A DNA stretch of 64,000 nt, from positions 98,948 to 162,947 of the forward strand of contig NZ_VMOA01000004.1 in the NCBI RefSeq assembly GCF_020662345.1, written 5' to 3'. Positions 25,570 through 37,125 of the stretch are shown piece by piece. The position numbers and the translations under genes were made by a program. The notes beneath the pieces were generated by a model, which made no database searches, had not been told where the DNA came from, and saw only the letters and a list, made by a program, of their open reading frames with translations. The stretch comes from Methylobacterium sp. W2 (GTDB lineage Bacteria; Pseudomonadota; Alphaproteobacteria; Rhizobiales; Beijerinckiaceae). The first letter of the stretch is position 1, and each line of letters opens with the position of its first letter.

Positions 25570-25770
25570 GACGAGGACCGAGGCCGCGGCATCAATGTGT
25601 CAAGGCCCCGCTGACATCGCATCTCGATCCTCGGGCGAGGTCCGCCGGGAGCGATGATGGCTCACGCTCCGGCGGAACCGTCCGGCGCCCTCTCGTCGGG
25701 GTGATCCGCGACGCCTGGACCGGAGGTTCGTCCGGGCTTGCAGTCCATCCCCCCGCTTGGGTGATGCATA

Positions 25771-25794
25771 TTTGTCACGTCCGGGTATGACAAA
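25771..25794. promoter_or_regulatory. Inverted repeat upstream of ppdK, possible operator
   Basis: TTTGTCA (25771-25777), 10 nt, TGACAAA (25788-25794) form a perfect dyad 118 bp before ppdK. The remaining part of the 342-bp gap shows no gene. A regulator binding here is only a guess. Confidence 0.35.
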
Positions 25795-25911
25795 CCGGGG
25801 CTCTCGTTACAAGCAACGTGCCTCGAACGGCCGTTCATCTTGCGTTGCAGCATGCAATGGTCCAACGCGGCATCTAGGGGTATGATATCCCGAAGTGTTG
25901 CAAGCGGATCA

Positions 25912-28596
<2,685 letters not shown>

Positions 28597-28625
28597 GTGC
28601 CTGACCTCCAGACTTTGAAGACCTG

Positions 28626-28653
28626 AAAGGGCGGCCAGTGGCCGCCCTTTTTC
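28626..28653 (+). terminator. Intrinsic terminator after ppdK
   Basis: An 11-bp perfect stem (AAAGGGCGGCC with GGCCGCCCTTT) and 3-nt loop followed by TTC, 29 bp after the stop. Confidence 0.9.
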
Positions 28654-28805
28654 GTGACGCGGCGCCACTGGAAATGTTGTTGAATAATTCTCCGGAAACC
28701 CCTTGAACCGATGTCGCTTCGGCACGTTGAGTGCTAGTGCCAGACCAAAGCGCGACGACGCTCCCGGCTGGGTGGGATGGCATTGAACGCGCGGGAACGC
28801 CGACC

Positions 28806-29063
28806 ATGAGCGACTCGAGCCAACCTCCTGTATTCCTCTCCGAAACCTCGCATGCCGTGCCCGTGCCACGGGTCGTTCAGCAGGCCTATTTCTGGGTCGT
28901 CTCGGCGCTCGGCGGTCTTGCGACCATCGCTCTTCTCGTCTTTGCGGTCGCGACACAGAGCAGTGCCGATGCGGAGCGCATTGCCGAGACCAAGGGACGC
29001 TCCAGCGTCAATGCTCTCGTGGGCGCCCTGGCGGTGACACACGGTCGACCCGGCAACCTCTGA
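28806..29063 (+). CDS. Small single-pass membrane protein (85 aa)
   Basis: An 85-residue protein with a polar N-terminus, one transmembrane helix (AYFWVVSALGGLATIALLVFAVAT, about residues 27-50) and a short polar tail. No known family is recognised. The ATG at 28806 follows GGGAACG-like sequence with weak SD character; an earlier in-frame ATG at 28731 would add a leader unlike the rest. Inner-membrane location is inferred from the helix. Confidence 0.55.
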   Translation: MSDSSQPPVFLSETSHAVPVPRVVQQAYFWVVSALGGLATIALLVFAVATQSSADAERIAETKGRSSVNALVGALAVTHGRPGNL

Positions 29064-29238
29064 TCGCCTGCGATACGTCAGTCCGTCTTCGTGGGACCGG
29101 TTGAGGTCTTCGCGAGACGCGACCACGCGCATCGTCTTAAGACACTCGCAACCATAACGCCCGATAGTTTGGATCATCCCTTCTGGTCAGCCCTGCGCGT
29201 GACCAGCGAGGCCAGGTCCCTAACCGGGTTGTTTGGTC

Positions 29239-30264
29239 GTGAGTACGAAACGCGTTCGCCGCCCCTGCCAACGGCCCTGGTTTCGCGCCTCCATGGTGCC
29301 ATGGACCCTTGCCCTTGGCGTCGTCGTCTCCTTCACGGCGAGCGCCGGAACCGATCCTTCCGCGTCGGGCCTGACGGGGCAGGGCGGAGCGCGGATCGCC
29401 TTGCGGCTCCCCCACGATACACCGGGGGTTCGTCGCAGGGTCGATGCGAAGGCGACGGAGCGGCTCTATCCGAACCATGAGGCAGGCGCCGGCCAGGACC
29501 TGAAGGCGCCCGTCGTCAAGGTCGGCCTTTCCAGCGCCGATACCGGCCTTCTGGTCCCCGGATCCGCGATCTGGTCGCCCGGCCTGGAACCGGCTTCGGG
29601 TTTCACGCCACCGCACGAGATGGCCAGCGAAGAAGAGACCGACGAGCCCTCGGACGGCGCCACACCCGCCATTCCGCGCGCCATCGCCCTGTCGTCCACG
29701 ACACCGGCCCCGGCGGATGCCACCCCGATCGAAGTCGCGGCGGCGAGCCTGATGATCCCCGGCTTCTCGCCGCGAAAGGATCTCGGCGCCGGCATCGCCG
29801 AGATCGTCCCCGAGGACGCCCGGCACCGCTATGCCGACCTGATCGTCCCCGATTCCATCGACCGCGAGCAGCGCTGCCTCGCCGAAGCGGTCTATTTCGA
29901 AGCCCGGAGCGAGCCCGAGGACGGCCAGGCGGCCGTCGCCCAAGTCGTGCTCAACCGCGTGAAAAGCGGTCTCTACCCGTCGAATGTCTGCGGCGTCGTC
30001 TATCAGAACCGCCACCGCTACATGGGCTGCCAGTTCTCCTTTGCCTGCGAGGGCAAGTCCCTGCGCATCACCGACGGTCCCTCCTGGCAGAGCGCCACCC
30101 GCATCGCCAGCGCGGTGATCGAAGGCCGCACCTATCTCAGCGAGGTCGGAGGCGCCACGCATTACCACGCCGATTACGTGAAGCCGGGCTGGTCCCGGCG
30201 CCTGAAGAAGATGGACGTGATCGGCCGTCACATCTTCTACCAGCTGAAGCGCGGCCAGACCTGA
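29239..30264 (+). CDS. Cell wall hydrolase, SleB domain
   Basis: About 341 residues with a signal/anchor near the N-terminus (MVPWTLALGVVVSFTASAG), a long disordered Pro/Ala-rich linker, and a C-terminal SleB-type hydrolase domain from about residue 214 on. That domain shows RCLAEAVYFEARSEP, the GQAAVAQVVLNRVKSGLYPS segment, CGVVYQN...CQFSFACEGKS and ATHYHADYVKPGW, with the catalytic glutamate in YFEAR. The family cleaves peptidoglycan glycan strands. The start is either the GTG at 29239 or the ATG at 29293; the latter begins directly at the signal segment. Neither has a clear SD site. Confidence 0.85.
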   Translation: MSTKRVRRPCQRPWFRASMVPWTLALGVVVSFTASAGTDPSASGLTGQGGARIALRLPHDTPGVRRRVDAKATERLYPNHEAGAGQDLKAPVVKVGLSSADTGLLVPGSAIWSPGLEPASGFTPPHEMASEEETDEPSDGATPAIPRAIALSSTTPAPADATPIEVAAASLMIPGFSPRKDLGAGIAEIVPEDARHRYADLIVPDSIDREQRCLAEAVYFEARSEPEDGQAAVAQVVLNRVKSGLYPSNVCGVVYQNRHRYMGCQFSFACEGKSLRITDGPSWQSATRIASAVIEGRTYLSEVGGATHYHADYVKPGWSRRLKKMDVIGRHIFYQLKRGQT

Positions 30265-30471
30265 GACCGGTTTAACGGGCCATGAATCGAACGCAGGCGC
30301 TTTACTTAAGCAGAATGAAAATTGCGTAGTCTTAAGCCAGGGTTAATTTTACCCTGATCTGCGATAGAGCTTGCTCCGAGCGCAACTTGACCGCCTCTAA
30401 TGCGTCGAAGGGTGCACGCCAACGTCAGGCGTGCGCCAATCACATCGCATTTCAGTGTCGAGGATTCGAGC

Positions 30472-31113
30472 ATGACCGCGCCGGTCACCCATTTCACGTT
30501 ATCCGTCTCCGCCCTTGCCGGCGCCCTGCTCGGTGCATCGATTCTCGCGACATCGGCTCAGGCCGGAGGCTGCGGCGGCGCCGAATGCTACCGGCATGTC
30601 ACGACGCCTCCCGTCTACGACACCGTGTCGGAGCGCGTACTCGTCCGCCCCGCCCGCACCGTCTACCGCTCGATTCCTCCGGTCTACGAGACCGTCTCCG
30701 AGCAGGTCCAGGTGTCGCCCGGCGGTCGCGTCTGGCAGACCCGGCGGGATGCCTATGGCGAGATGATCGGCTGCTGGGTCGACATCCCGCCGCGTTTCGC
30801 CGTGCGCCATCGCCGGATCCTGGCTCAGCCCGGCCAGACCATCCCCGAGACGATCCCCGCCGAATACGCCAGCGTTCAGCGCTCGGTCCTGGTCTCGCGC
30901 GGCCGGTCCGGCTGGGTGCCGACCCATGGCGGTTCAGGTTTTGGCGGCTCAGGTTTCGGCGGCCCAGTTTATGGCGGTCCCGGCTATGGCGGCTCCCACC
31001 GCGCTCCGCTCATCGGCTCGATCCCCGACGCCTTCGGCATCACCGGAGCCAGTTCGGCCGATATCGGAGTCGGCCTCGGCTTCTCCACCGGCAGTATCTA
31101 CGAAGGCTACTGA
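30472..31113 (+). CDS. Exported Tyr/Val-repeat hypothetical protein (213 aa)
   Basis: A signal peptide (FTLSVSALAGALLGASILATSAQA) is followed by two cysteines (GGCGGAEC). Imperfect repeats of the form PPVYDTVSERVLVRPARTVYRSIP / PPVYETVSEQVQVSP come next, a pattern seen in alphaproteobacterial envelope proteins of unknown role. The C-terminus is Gly/Tyr-rich (GGSGFGGSGFGGPVYGGPGYGG) and ends ...GFSTGSIYEGY. GAGGA lies 8 nt before the ATG. An extracytoplasmic structural role is likely. Confidence 0.8.
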   Translation: MTAPVTHFTLSVSALAGALLGASILATSAQAGGCGGAECYRHVTTPPVYDTVSERVLVRPARTVYRSIPPVYETVSEQVQVSPGGRVWQTRRDAYGEMIGCWVDIPPRFAVRHRRILAQPGQTIPETIPAEYASVQRSVLVSRGRSGWVPTHGGSGFGGSGFGGPVYGGPGYGGSHRAPLIGSIPDAFGITGASSADIGVGLGFSTGSIYEGY

Positions 31114-31225
31114 TCGACCGCGAGGCGATACCTCCCCGGCCCCGGGTGCATCCGCGCCCGGGGCCGGCTTGATTCACGCCGGCCCCGCCACAGGTCATCA
31201 CCCAGGCGTGAGGAGACCGACGGAC

Positions 31226-32212
31226 ATGGCGACGTTCAAGGCATGGGTGGTCGAGAAGGGCGAGGCGGGCCAGGTCCTCCGCTTCACCGATTTCGACGAA
31301 GCGGACCTGATGGACGGCGACGTCACCGTCCGGGTCACGCACTCGACCCTCAATTACAAGGACGGATTGGCGATGACCGGGCGCTCGCCCGTGGTGCGCC
31401 GCTTTCCCATGATCCCCGGCATCGATTTCTCCGGCATCGTCGAGAGCTCCGAGCATCCGGACTACAAGCCCGGCGATGCCGTGGTGCTCACGGGCTGGGG
31501 CGTGGGCGAGAGCCATCTCGGCGCCTACGCCGAGCGTGCGCGGGTAAGGGGCGATTGGCTCGTGCCACTGCCGGACGGGCTGACCCCCGAAGAGGCGATG
31601 GCGGTCGGCACCGCCGGCTACACCGCCATGCTCTGTCTCATGGCCCTCGATGCCCACGGCCTCAAACCCTCCGATGGATCTGCCATCGTGACGGGCGCCT
31701 CCGGCGGGGTCGGATCGGTGGCGGTGGCGCTTCTCGCAAAAGCCGGATGGCACGTCATCGCCGTCACCGGCCGCGCCGGTGAAGCGGATTACCTCACATC
31801 CCTCGGCGCATCCGAGATCCTGGACCGGGCCGAACTCGCCAATCCCGGCAAACCTTTGGCGAAGGAGCGCTGGGCGGCCGGAATCGATGCGGTGGGCTCG
31901 ACCACCCTCGCCAATCTGCTTGCCGCCACCAAGGCCGACGGGGCCATCGCGGCCTGCGGATTGGCCGGCGGCATGGACCTTCCGACATCGGTGGCGCCCT
32001 TCATCCTGCGTGGCGTCACCCTGTTCGGCATCAACAGCGTCACCACGCCCCTGCCCAAGCGCAAGGAAGCCTGGGCGAGGCTTGCGAGGGATCTCGATCG
32101 GGACCTCCTTGCCAGAATGACGAGCACCGTGCCTCTCTCGGAAGTCGGGGCGCTCGCGGACGACATCCTCGCGGGACGGATTCGGGGCCGCACCGTCGTC
32201 ACCGTCGGCTGA
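31226..32212 (+). CDS. acuI: Acrylyl-CoA reductase (NADPH), AcuI/YhdH family
   Basis: A 328-residue medium-chain dehydrogenase/reductase without the zinc site. It matches the YhdH/AcuI type: THSTLNYKDGLAMTGRSPVVRRFPMIPGIDFSG at residues 38-70, TGWGVGESHLGAYAERARV, the cofactor motif VTGASGGVGSVAVALLAKAG, and FGINSVTTPLPKR near the C-terminus. It reduces acryloyl-CoA to propionyl-CoA and belongs to 3-hydroxypropionate/propionate or acrylate detoxification routes. GAGGAGA at 31210-31216 supports the ATG. Confidence 0.9.
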   Translation: MATFKAWVVEKGEAGQVLRFTDFDEADLMDGDVTVRVTHSTLNYKDGLAMTGRSPVVRRFPMIPGIDFSGIVESSEHPDYKPGDAVVLTGWGVGESHLGAYAERARVRGDWLVPLPDGLTPEEAMAVGTAGYTAMLCLMALDAHGLKPSDGSAIVTGASGGVGSVAVALLAKAGWHVIAVTGRAGEADYLTSLGASEILDRAELANPGKPLAKERWAAGIDAVGSTTLANLLAATKADGAIAACGLAGGMDLPTSVAPFILRGVTLFGINSVTTPLPKRKEAWARLARDLDRDLLARMTSTVPLSEVGALADDILAGRIRGRTVVTVG

Positions 32213-32254
32213 AGGAAAGCGGAACCGTTTCAGTCCCGGAGCATTGCCGTTTCC

Positions 32255-32716
32255 ATGAGCAGTGCATTCGTCAAAGAGCGTGAGGGCGGCGAAGCCTTCG
32301 AAGATCTTCCCGATCGTCCGATCTCGCCCCACCCCAATTTCGTCACGCCCCAGGGTCTTGCCCAGATGGAGGCCGAGGTGGCGCGTCTGCAGTCGGAGTT
32401 CTCCGCGCTGACGCCGGGGGCCAAGGCCGACGAAGCCCGTGTCACCCGCGATCTGGCCTACTGGACCGCCCGTCTCGGCTCCGCCGAACTGGTCGAGCCC
32501 ATGAGCGGCGACACCGTGCATTTCGGCTCGACCGTCTCGCTCGTCAAAGAGGACGACAGCAAGCAGACGTTCCGCATCGTCGGCGAGGACGAAGCCGATC
32601 CTGCGAAAGGGTCGATCTCCTACGTGTCGCCGATGGCCAAGGCGCTCACCGGCAAGAGCGTCGGCGACACTGTCGAAGTGAACGGGCACGAGGTCGAGAT
32701 CGAGTCGATCGCCTGA
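32255..32716 (+). CDS. GreA/GreB-family transcription factor
   Basis: A 153-residue protein with a GreA-type architecture. After a 28-residue polar leader come PNFVTPQGLAQMEAEVARLQSEF (coiled-coil start) and a basic/acidic helical hairpin. The FKBP-like C-terminal domain shows VHFGSTVSLVKEDDSKQTFRIVGEDEADPAKGSISYVSPMAKALTGKSVGDTVEV. This subgroup is often placed with GreB-like or Rnk-type secondary-channel factors. Whether it stimulates transcript cleavage or modulates initiation cannot be told. Confidence 0.88.
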   Translation: MSSAFVKEREGGEAFEDLPDRPISPHPNFVTPQGLAQMEAEVARLQSEFSALTPGAKADEARVTRDLAYWTARLGSAELVEPMSGDTVHFGSTVSLVKEDDSKQTFRIVGEDEADPAKGSISYVSPMAKALTGKSVGDTVEVNGHEVEIESIA

Positions 32717-32953
32717 TCGACGCGCGGCCGGCTTTCATCCCGGCCGCCTGATCGATAACGCGTCGGGCACGACGACAGCCGCCGGCCGCGCGGCTTGCGA
32801 TCGGCGGGCTCCCGTTCTTCGCAAACGCCGCGACGGCCCTTGTAGAGCGTACGGCTGCTTTCCCGAACCAATCCACTTCCGGGCACGTTGCGCGGGCCGA
32901 TATATCGCCCCGCATTGGGTCGCGTTCCGGCTTTCATCGATGGAGTGAGTACG

Positions 32954-33553
32954 ATGGCGAAGGTTCTGGTTCTCTACTACTCGTCCTGGGGACATGTGGA
33001 GCAGATGGCGCATGCCGTCGCCGAGGGCGCCCGCGAGGCCGGGGCCGAAGTCAGCGTGAAGCGCGTACCGGAACTCGTCCCCGACGAGGTCGCCAAGCAG
33101 TCTCACTACAAGCTCGACCAGCAGGCGCCCATCGCCACCGTGGACGAACTCGCCGATTACGACGCGATCATCTTCGGTACGCCCACACGCTACGGCAACA
33201 TGGCCGCCCAGATGAAGCAGTTCATCGACCAGACCGGCGGTCTCTGGGCCCAGGGCAAGCTGATCGGCAAGGTCGGTTCGGTCTTCACCTCCACCGCCTC
33301 CCAGCATGGCGGACAGGAGATGACGCTCACGAGCTTCCACACCGTGCTGTTCCATCACGGCATGGTCGTCGTCGGGCTGCCCTACTCCTTCGCCGGGCAG
33401 AACGGGGTCGAGCAGGTGAAGGGCGGCACGCCCTATGGCGCCTCCACGATCGCCGATGGCGATGGAAGCCGCCAGCCGGCCGGCATCGAGCTCGATGGCG
33501 CCCGCTACCAGGGCAGGCACGTGGCCGGCATCGCCGCCAAACTCGCCGGCTGA
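32954..33553 (+). CDS. wrbA: NAD(P)H:quinone oxidoreductase WrbA
   Basis: A 199-residue flavodoxin-like protein. FMN-binding loops are [12 protein letters not shown] (residues 8-19), [18 protein letters not shown] (about 76-93) and [13 protein letters not shown], with the quinone-site GLPYSFAGQ. It performs two-electron quinone reduction, an oxidative-stress role. GGAG at 32942-32945 precedes the ATG. No EcfG-type promoter is visible upstream. Confidence 0.96.
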   Translation: MAKVLVLYYSSWGHVEQMAHAVAEGAREAGAEVSVKRVPELVPDEVAKQSHYKLDQQAPIATVDELADYDAIIFGTPTRYGNMAAQMKQFIDQTGGLWAQGKLIGKVGSVFTSTASQHGGQEMTLTSFHTVLFHHGMVVVGLPYSFAGQNGVEQVKGGTPYGASTIADGDGSRQPAGIELDGARYQGRHVAGIAAKLAG

Positions 33554-33624
33554 GCTCGCCTGACCACGTGTTAAGTCCCGCGCATCACGCGGGACCTTTC
33601 CGTCAGCTAATGATGGGCACCCAA

Positions 33625-33652
33625 GAAAAAAGGCTCGGATAAATCCGAGCCT
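33625..33652 (-). terminator. Minus-strand intrinsic terminator (for sua5)
   Basis: Stem AAGGCTCGGAT/ATCCGAGCCTT around a 1-nt centre (33630-33652). The minus strand continues into TTTTTTCTT. It is in the right place to end the leftward sua5 transcript, opposite wrbA. Confidence 0.75.
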
Positions 33653-33746
33653 TGAAAGGAGGAAGGTCATTTGGGGGCTGAACCGACCTTCGTGACTGGG
33701 AAACGTGCTCGTCCCGGGTGGGTTCCACGAACTCGCAAAGAAAATT

Positions 33747-34739
33747 TCAGCGGGGTGCCGCGGCCCGGCGAAGCCGGTCGTTGATCGCATCGCCGAGCCC
33801 CGTCCGAGGGATCGGAGCGACGGCGATGATCCCGGTCCCGGCCTCGTCCAGACGGCGCAACGCCGAGAACAGGCCGGCGGCCGCCTCCCGCAGGTCGCCG
33901 GCCGCACTCAGATTCAGGCGCGCCGTCGCCGTATCCGTTCCCGGCGGGTCCACGGGGCCGAAGAGCAGGACCGCTTCGTGCGGCTCGACCCGTGACGCGT
34001 CCAGGCGCACGGTCGCTCTCGGCGCGTAATGCGAAGCGAGGAGGCCGGGACCGATCGGGGCCGCGCCAGCCTCGTGACCGGCGTCGAGGGAAAATCCCAG
34101 AACCGCCTCGAGCGCCTCCCGCGTCACGCCGCCGGGCCGCAACAGGTGTGCGCGACCGTCGAGACAGGCGATGACCGTCGATTCCAGGCCGACCTGAGTG
34201 CTTCCTCCATCGAGTATCGCGGCGATGCGGCCATCGAGATCGGCGAGGACGTGTTCGGCACAAGTCGGGCTCACACGGCCCGATCGATTGGCGGAGGGCG
34301 CCGCCACCGGCCGCCCGACTTTTCGGAGCAGGGACAGGGCGACGGGATTGGCCGGGACGCGCAGGGCCACGCTAGGGAGCCCGGCCCGCGCCAGGTCGCT
34401 GACGGTTCCGCCCGACGCCACCGGGACGACGAGCGTCAGCGGACCGGGCCAGAACGCCTCCGCGAGGCGCAGGGCGATCCCATCAAAGACGCCCTCGCGC
34501 CGGGCGGCGTCGAGAGCGGGCACATGGGCGATCAGCGGGTTGAAGCTCGGCCGCTCTTTGGCGGCATAGATCCGCGCGACGGCTTCGGCCTCGGAGGCAT
34601 CGGCGCCAAGCCCGTAGACCGTCTCCGTTGGAAAGGCGACGAGCCCACCGCTCCGCAACACTTGCGCGGAGCGCGCGATTCCAGCCTCGTCCGTGTCCAG
34701 CCTCAGCGTCTTGCCGGGGATTGACCCGAGATCGTTCAT
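33747..34739 (-). CDS. L-threonylcarbamoyladenylate synthase (Sua5/YrdC/TsaC)
   Basis: A 330-residue two-domain Sua5. The YrdC domain covers about residues 14-205, with GGLVAFPTETVYGLGADA, KERPSFNPLIAH, WPGPLTLV, LRVPANP and the SANRSG motif. The C-terminal Sua5 domain includes GPGLLASHYAPRATVRL. It makes threonylcarbamoyl-AMP from threonine, bicarbonate and ATP for the t6A tRNA modification. The ATG at 34739 gives the standard N-terminus. It is divergent from the acyl-CoA dehydrogenase gene. Confidence 0.95.
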   Translation of the reverse strand: MNDLGSIPGKTLRLDTDEAGIARSAQVLRSGGLVAFPTETVYGLGADASEAEAVARIYAAKERPSFNPLIAHVPALDAARREGVFDGIALRLAEAFWPGPLTLVVPVASGGTVSDLARAGLPSVALRVPANPVALSLLRKVGRPVAAPSANRSGRVSPTCAEHVLADLDGRIAAILDGGSTQVGLESTVIACLDGRAHLLRPGGVTREALEAVLGFSLDAGHEAGAAPIGPGLLASHYAPRATVRLDASRVEPHEAVLLFGPVDPPGTDTATARLNLSAAGDLREAAAGLFSALRRLDEAGTGIIAVAPIPRTGLGDAINDRLRRAAAPR

Positions 34740-34925
34740 ATCTAAACTATCCCCTGCCTGAAGGGCGTCGGGCTCGGTGCCGCATCCGCGACGGGGACTG
34801 CCTATCCCCGCGAACCCGTCTTGCCTATGCCTGGGGGCACATGGCGCGACGGGCCGTATCGCCGGGTCGGCGCGCGCGTCAAACTCAGGGTAAGCGTCGC
34901 TCAAGACGACGCGGGAGGAGCATCC

Positions 34926-36692
34926 ATGACCTATCGCACGCCGGTTGCCGACATCAGCTTCGCCTTGCGCCACGTGGCGGGGCTCGACGCCGCCATCGCC
35001 TCAGGCGCCCATGGCGACCTGACGATGGAGGATGCCGACGCGATCCTGCAGGAGGCGGGCCGGGTGGCGGATGCGGTGATCGCGCCGCTCAACCCGGTGG
35101 GGGACCGCCACGGCGCCCGTCTCGCCGACGGCGCGGTGACCACGTCACCGGGCTGGCGCGAAGCCTATCGCACCTGGATCGAGGGCGGTTGGAACGGTCT
35201 CAGCGCCGAGACCGGTCACGGCGGCCAGGGCCTACCCCTCCTGCTGAACGCGGCCTGCAGCGAGATGTGGAATGCCGGCAGCATCAGCTTCGCCCTGTGC
35301 CCTCTGCTCACCGCCGGCGGGATCGAGGCGCTGTCGAAACACGGCTCCGACGACCTGAAGGCGCGCTACCTCGAAAAGCTCGTCTCCGGCGAATGGACCG
35401 CCACGATGAACCTCACCGAGCCGCAGGCGGGCTCGGACCTGTCGCTGCTGCGCAGCCGGGCGGAGCCCGCCGGCGACGGCACCTACCGGATCGTCGGCTC
35501 AAAGATCTACATCACCTACGGTGAGCACGACCTGACCGACAACATCGTCCACCTCGTCCTGGCCCGGCTGAAGGATGCGCCGGCCGGCACGCGCGGCATC
35601 TCCCTGTTCCTGGTGCCGAAGATCCTCCCAGACGGCAGCCATAACGACCTGCGCTGCTCCGGCCTGGAGCACAAGCTCGGTATCCACGGCTCGCCGACCT
35701 GCTCCATGGCCTTCGGCGACCAGGGCGGCGCCACGGGCTGGCTCATCGGCGAGGAGAACCGCGGCCTTGCCTGCATGTTCACGATGATGAACTCCGCCCG
35801 TCTCAATGTCGGACTGCAGGGCGTCGGGGTGGCGGAGCGCTCCTACCAGCAGGCGCTGGCCTATGCCCGCGACCGGCGCCAGGGCAAGGCGGCGGGCTCC
35901 GCCGATCCCGTCAGCCCCATCGTCGAACATGCCGACGTGCAGCGCATGCTGCTGACGATGAAGGCCTATACGGCGGCGGCGCGCGGCATCTGCTACCTCA
36001 CGGCGCAAGCCCTCGACGCGGCGCGCGGGGCCGAGGGCAGGGCCGGGCTCGACCGGGCGTCGCTGCTGACCCCCGTGGCCAAGGCCTTCTCCACCGACAT
36101 CGCCAACGAGGTGACGTCGCTGGGCGTCCAGGTCCATGGCGGCATGGGCTTCGTGGAGGAGACGGGCGCCGCCCAACACATGCGCGACGCGCGCATCCTC
36201 GCCATCTACGAGGGCACCAACGGCATTCAGGCTATCGACCTCATGGCGCGCAAGCTGCCGCTGAACGGCGGGGCGACGGTGCGGGCGCAGCTCGCCGCGA
36301 TGCGTCGGGTCGTGGAAGCCGTGCAGAAGGACGCGACACCGGCCTTCGGCCATCTCGGGCCGCGCCTGCGCGCCGGAATCGAAAGCCTCGACCGGGCGAC
36401 GAGCTTCCTCCTCAAGGCGCTAGCCTCGAACCGGCCGGAGGAGGCGCAAGCGGGAGCGACGCCGTATCTGCGCCTGTTCGGCCTCGCGCAGGGAGCGACC
36501 TGCCTCGCCCGCGCGGCTCTGGCCTCGAACGCCGCCCTGCGGGTCGGCGAGACCGATCCGGCCCATGGCGCCCGCATCGCGCTGGCGCGGTTCTTCGCCG
36601 AGAACCTCCTCACGGCGGCGGGCGGGCTGGAACAGAGCGTCGTCGACGGCGGCGGGTTCACGCAGGACGGTATGCTGGCTTTGGCGGGGTGA
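34926..36692 (+). CDS. Acyl-CoA dehydrogenase with extended C-terminus (DmdC-like)
   Basis: A 588-residue flavoenzyme of the long acyl-CoA dehydrogenase subgroup. N-terminal helices are followed by the middle beta domain motif ATMNLTEPQAGSDLS, then SGLEHKLGIHGSPTC. The C-terminal helical part has QVHGGMGFVEETG..RDARILAIYEGTNGIQAIDL, where the glutamate of YEGTNG is the likely catalytic base. The extra C-terminal 110 residues match the ACAD extension seen in 3-methylmercaptopropionyl-CoA dehydrogenases and relatives. GGGAGGAG lies at 34913-34920. It precedes an enoyl-CoA hydratase and two SDRs, so a short-chain acyl-CoA pathway is likely. Confidence 0.92.
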   Translation: MTYRTPVADISFALRHVAGLDAAIASGAHGDLTMEDADAILQEAGRVADAVIAPLNPVGDRHGARLADGAVTTSPGWREAYRTWIEGGWNGLSAETGHGGQGLPLLLNAACSEMWNAGSISFALCPLLTAGGIEALSKHGSDDLKARYLEKLVSGEWTATMNLTEPQAGSDLSLLRSRAEPAGDGTYRIVGSKIYITYGEHDLTDNIVHLVLARLKDAPAGTRGISLFLVPKILPDGSHNDLRCSGLEHKLGIHGSPTCSMAFGDQGGATGWLIGEENRGLACMFTMMNSARLNVGLQGVGVAERSYQQALAYARDRRQGKAAGSADPVSPIVEHADVQRMLLTMKAYTAAARGICYLTAQALDAARGAEGRAGLDRASLLTPVAKAFSTDIANEVTSLGVQVHGGMGFVEETGAAQHMRDARILAIYEGTNGIQAIDLMARKLPLNGGATVRAQLAAMRRVVEAVQKDATPAFGHLGPRLRAGIESLDRATSFLLKALASNRPEEAQAGATPYLRLFGLAQGATCLARAALASNAALRVGETDPAHGARIALARFFAENLLTAAGGLEQSVVDGGGFTQDGMLALAG

Positions 36693-36838
36693 GCGCGCTG
36701 GGCGCTCCTCCCCACGGATCTAGGGCTTACCCGTGCTTCTCATCCCAGGCGCCCAACTCGGGAAGGCCCGACTTGGGTTTAGAGGGAGCACTTGGAGGTG
36801 AAAGGGGAGGATGCTTCAAGCGGAGCGACGGGTTACGC

Positions 36839-37039
36839 ATCCCCTCGCCCCGCTTGCGGGGAGAGGGCCGCGACGACCTTGTCGTCGACGCGGCGAGGCG
36901 GCAGCCGACGGTGAGGGGGCGGACCCGAAAGAGTCTCATCCGGAATCACCCCCTCACCTTCGCTTCGGCTCCGCCTCTCGCTCATCGCGGACACAGCAAG
37001 GTGTCCGCGATCCTCTCCCCGCCTGCGGGGAGAAGGGGG
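36839..37039. repeat. Intergenic inverted-repeat element (about 200 bp)
   Basis: The left arm begins CCCCTCGCCCCGCTTGCGGG and ends in GGTGAGGGGG. The right arm begins CACCCCCTCACC and ends CTCTCCCCGCCTGCGGGGAG. The arms are imperfect reverse complements and each has inner hairpins (GACGACCTTGTCGTC; CGCGGACA...TGTCCGCG). It resembles the palindromic filler elements common between genes of Rhizobiales. The rest of 36693-37125 has no gene. Confidence 0.75.
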
Positions 37040-37125
37040 CTCTCTCCTCCGTTCGAGATGGAGGTCACAAGCGATACCCCTGCCTTAACGGGGAAGGGGC
37101 GGGCGCGCGGAAAGCGGGGACAGAC

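Noticed and set aside
32238..32268. GGAAC upstream of the Gre-factor gene
   Set aside because: The nearest CGTT is 22 nt away; at 16-17 nt there is no match.
33625..33652. Hairpin as wrbA terminator
   Set aside because: The T tract is on the minus strand, so it better serves the leftward sua5 gene.
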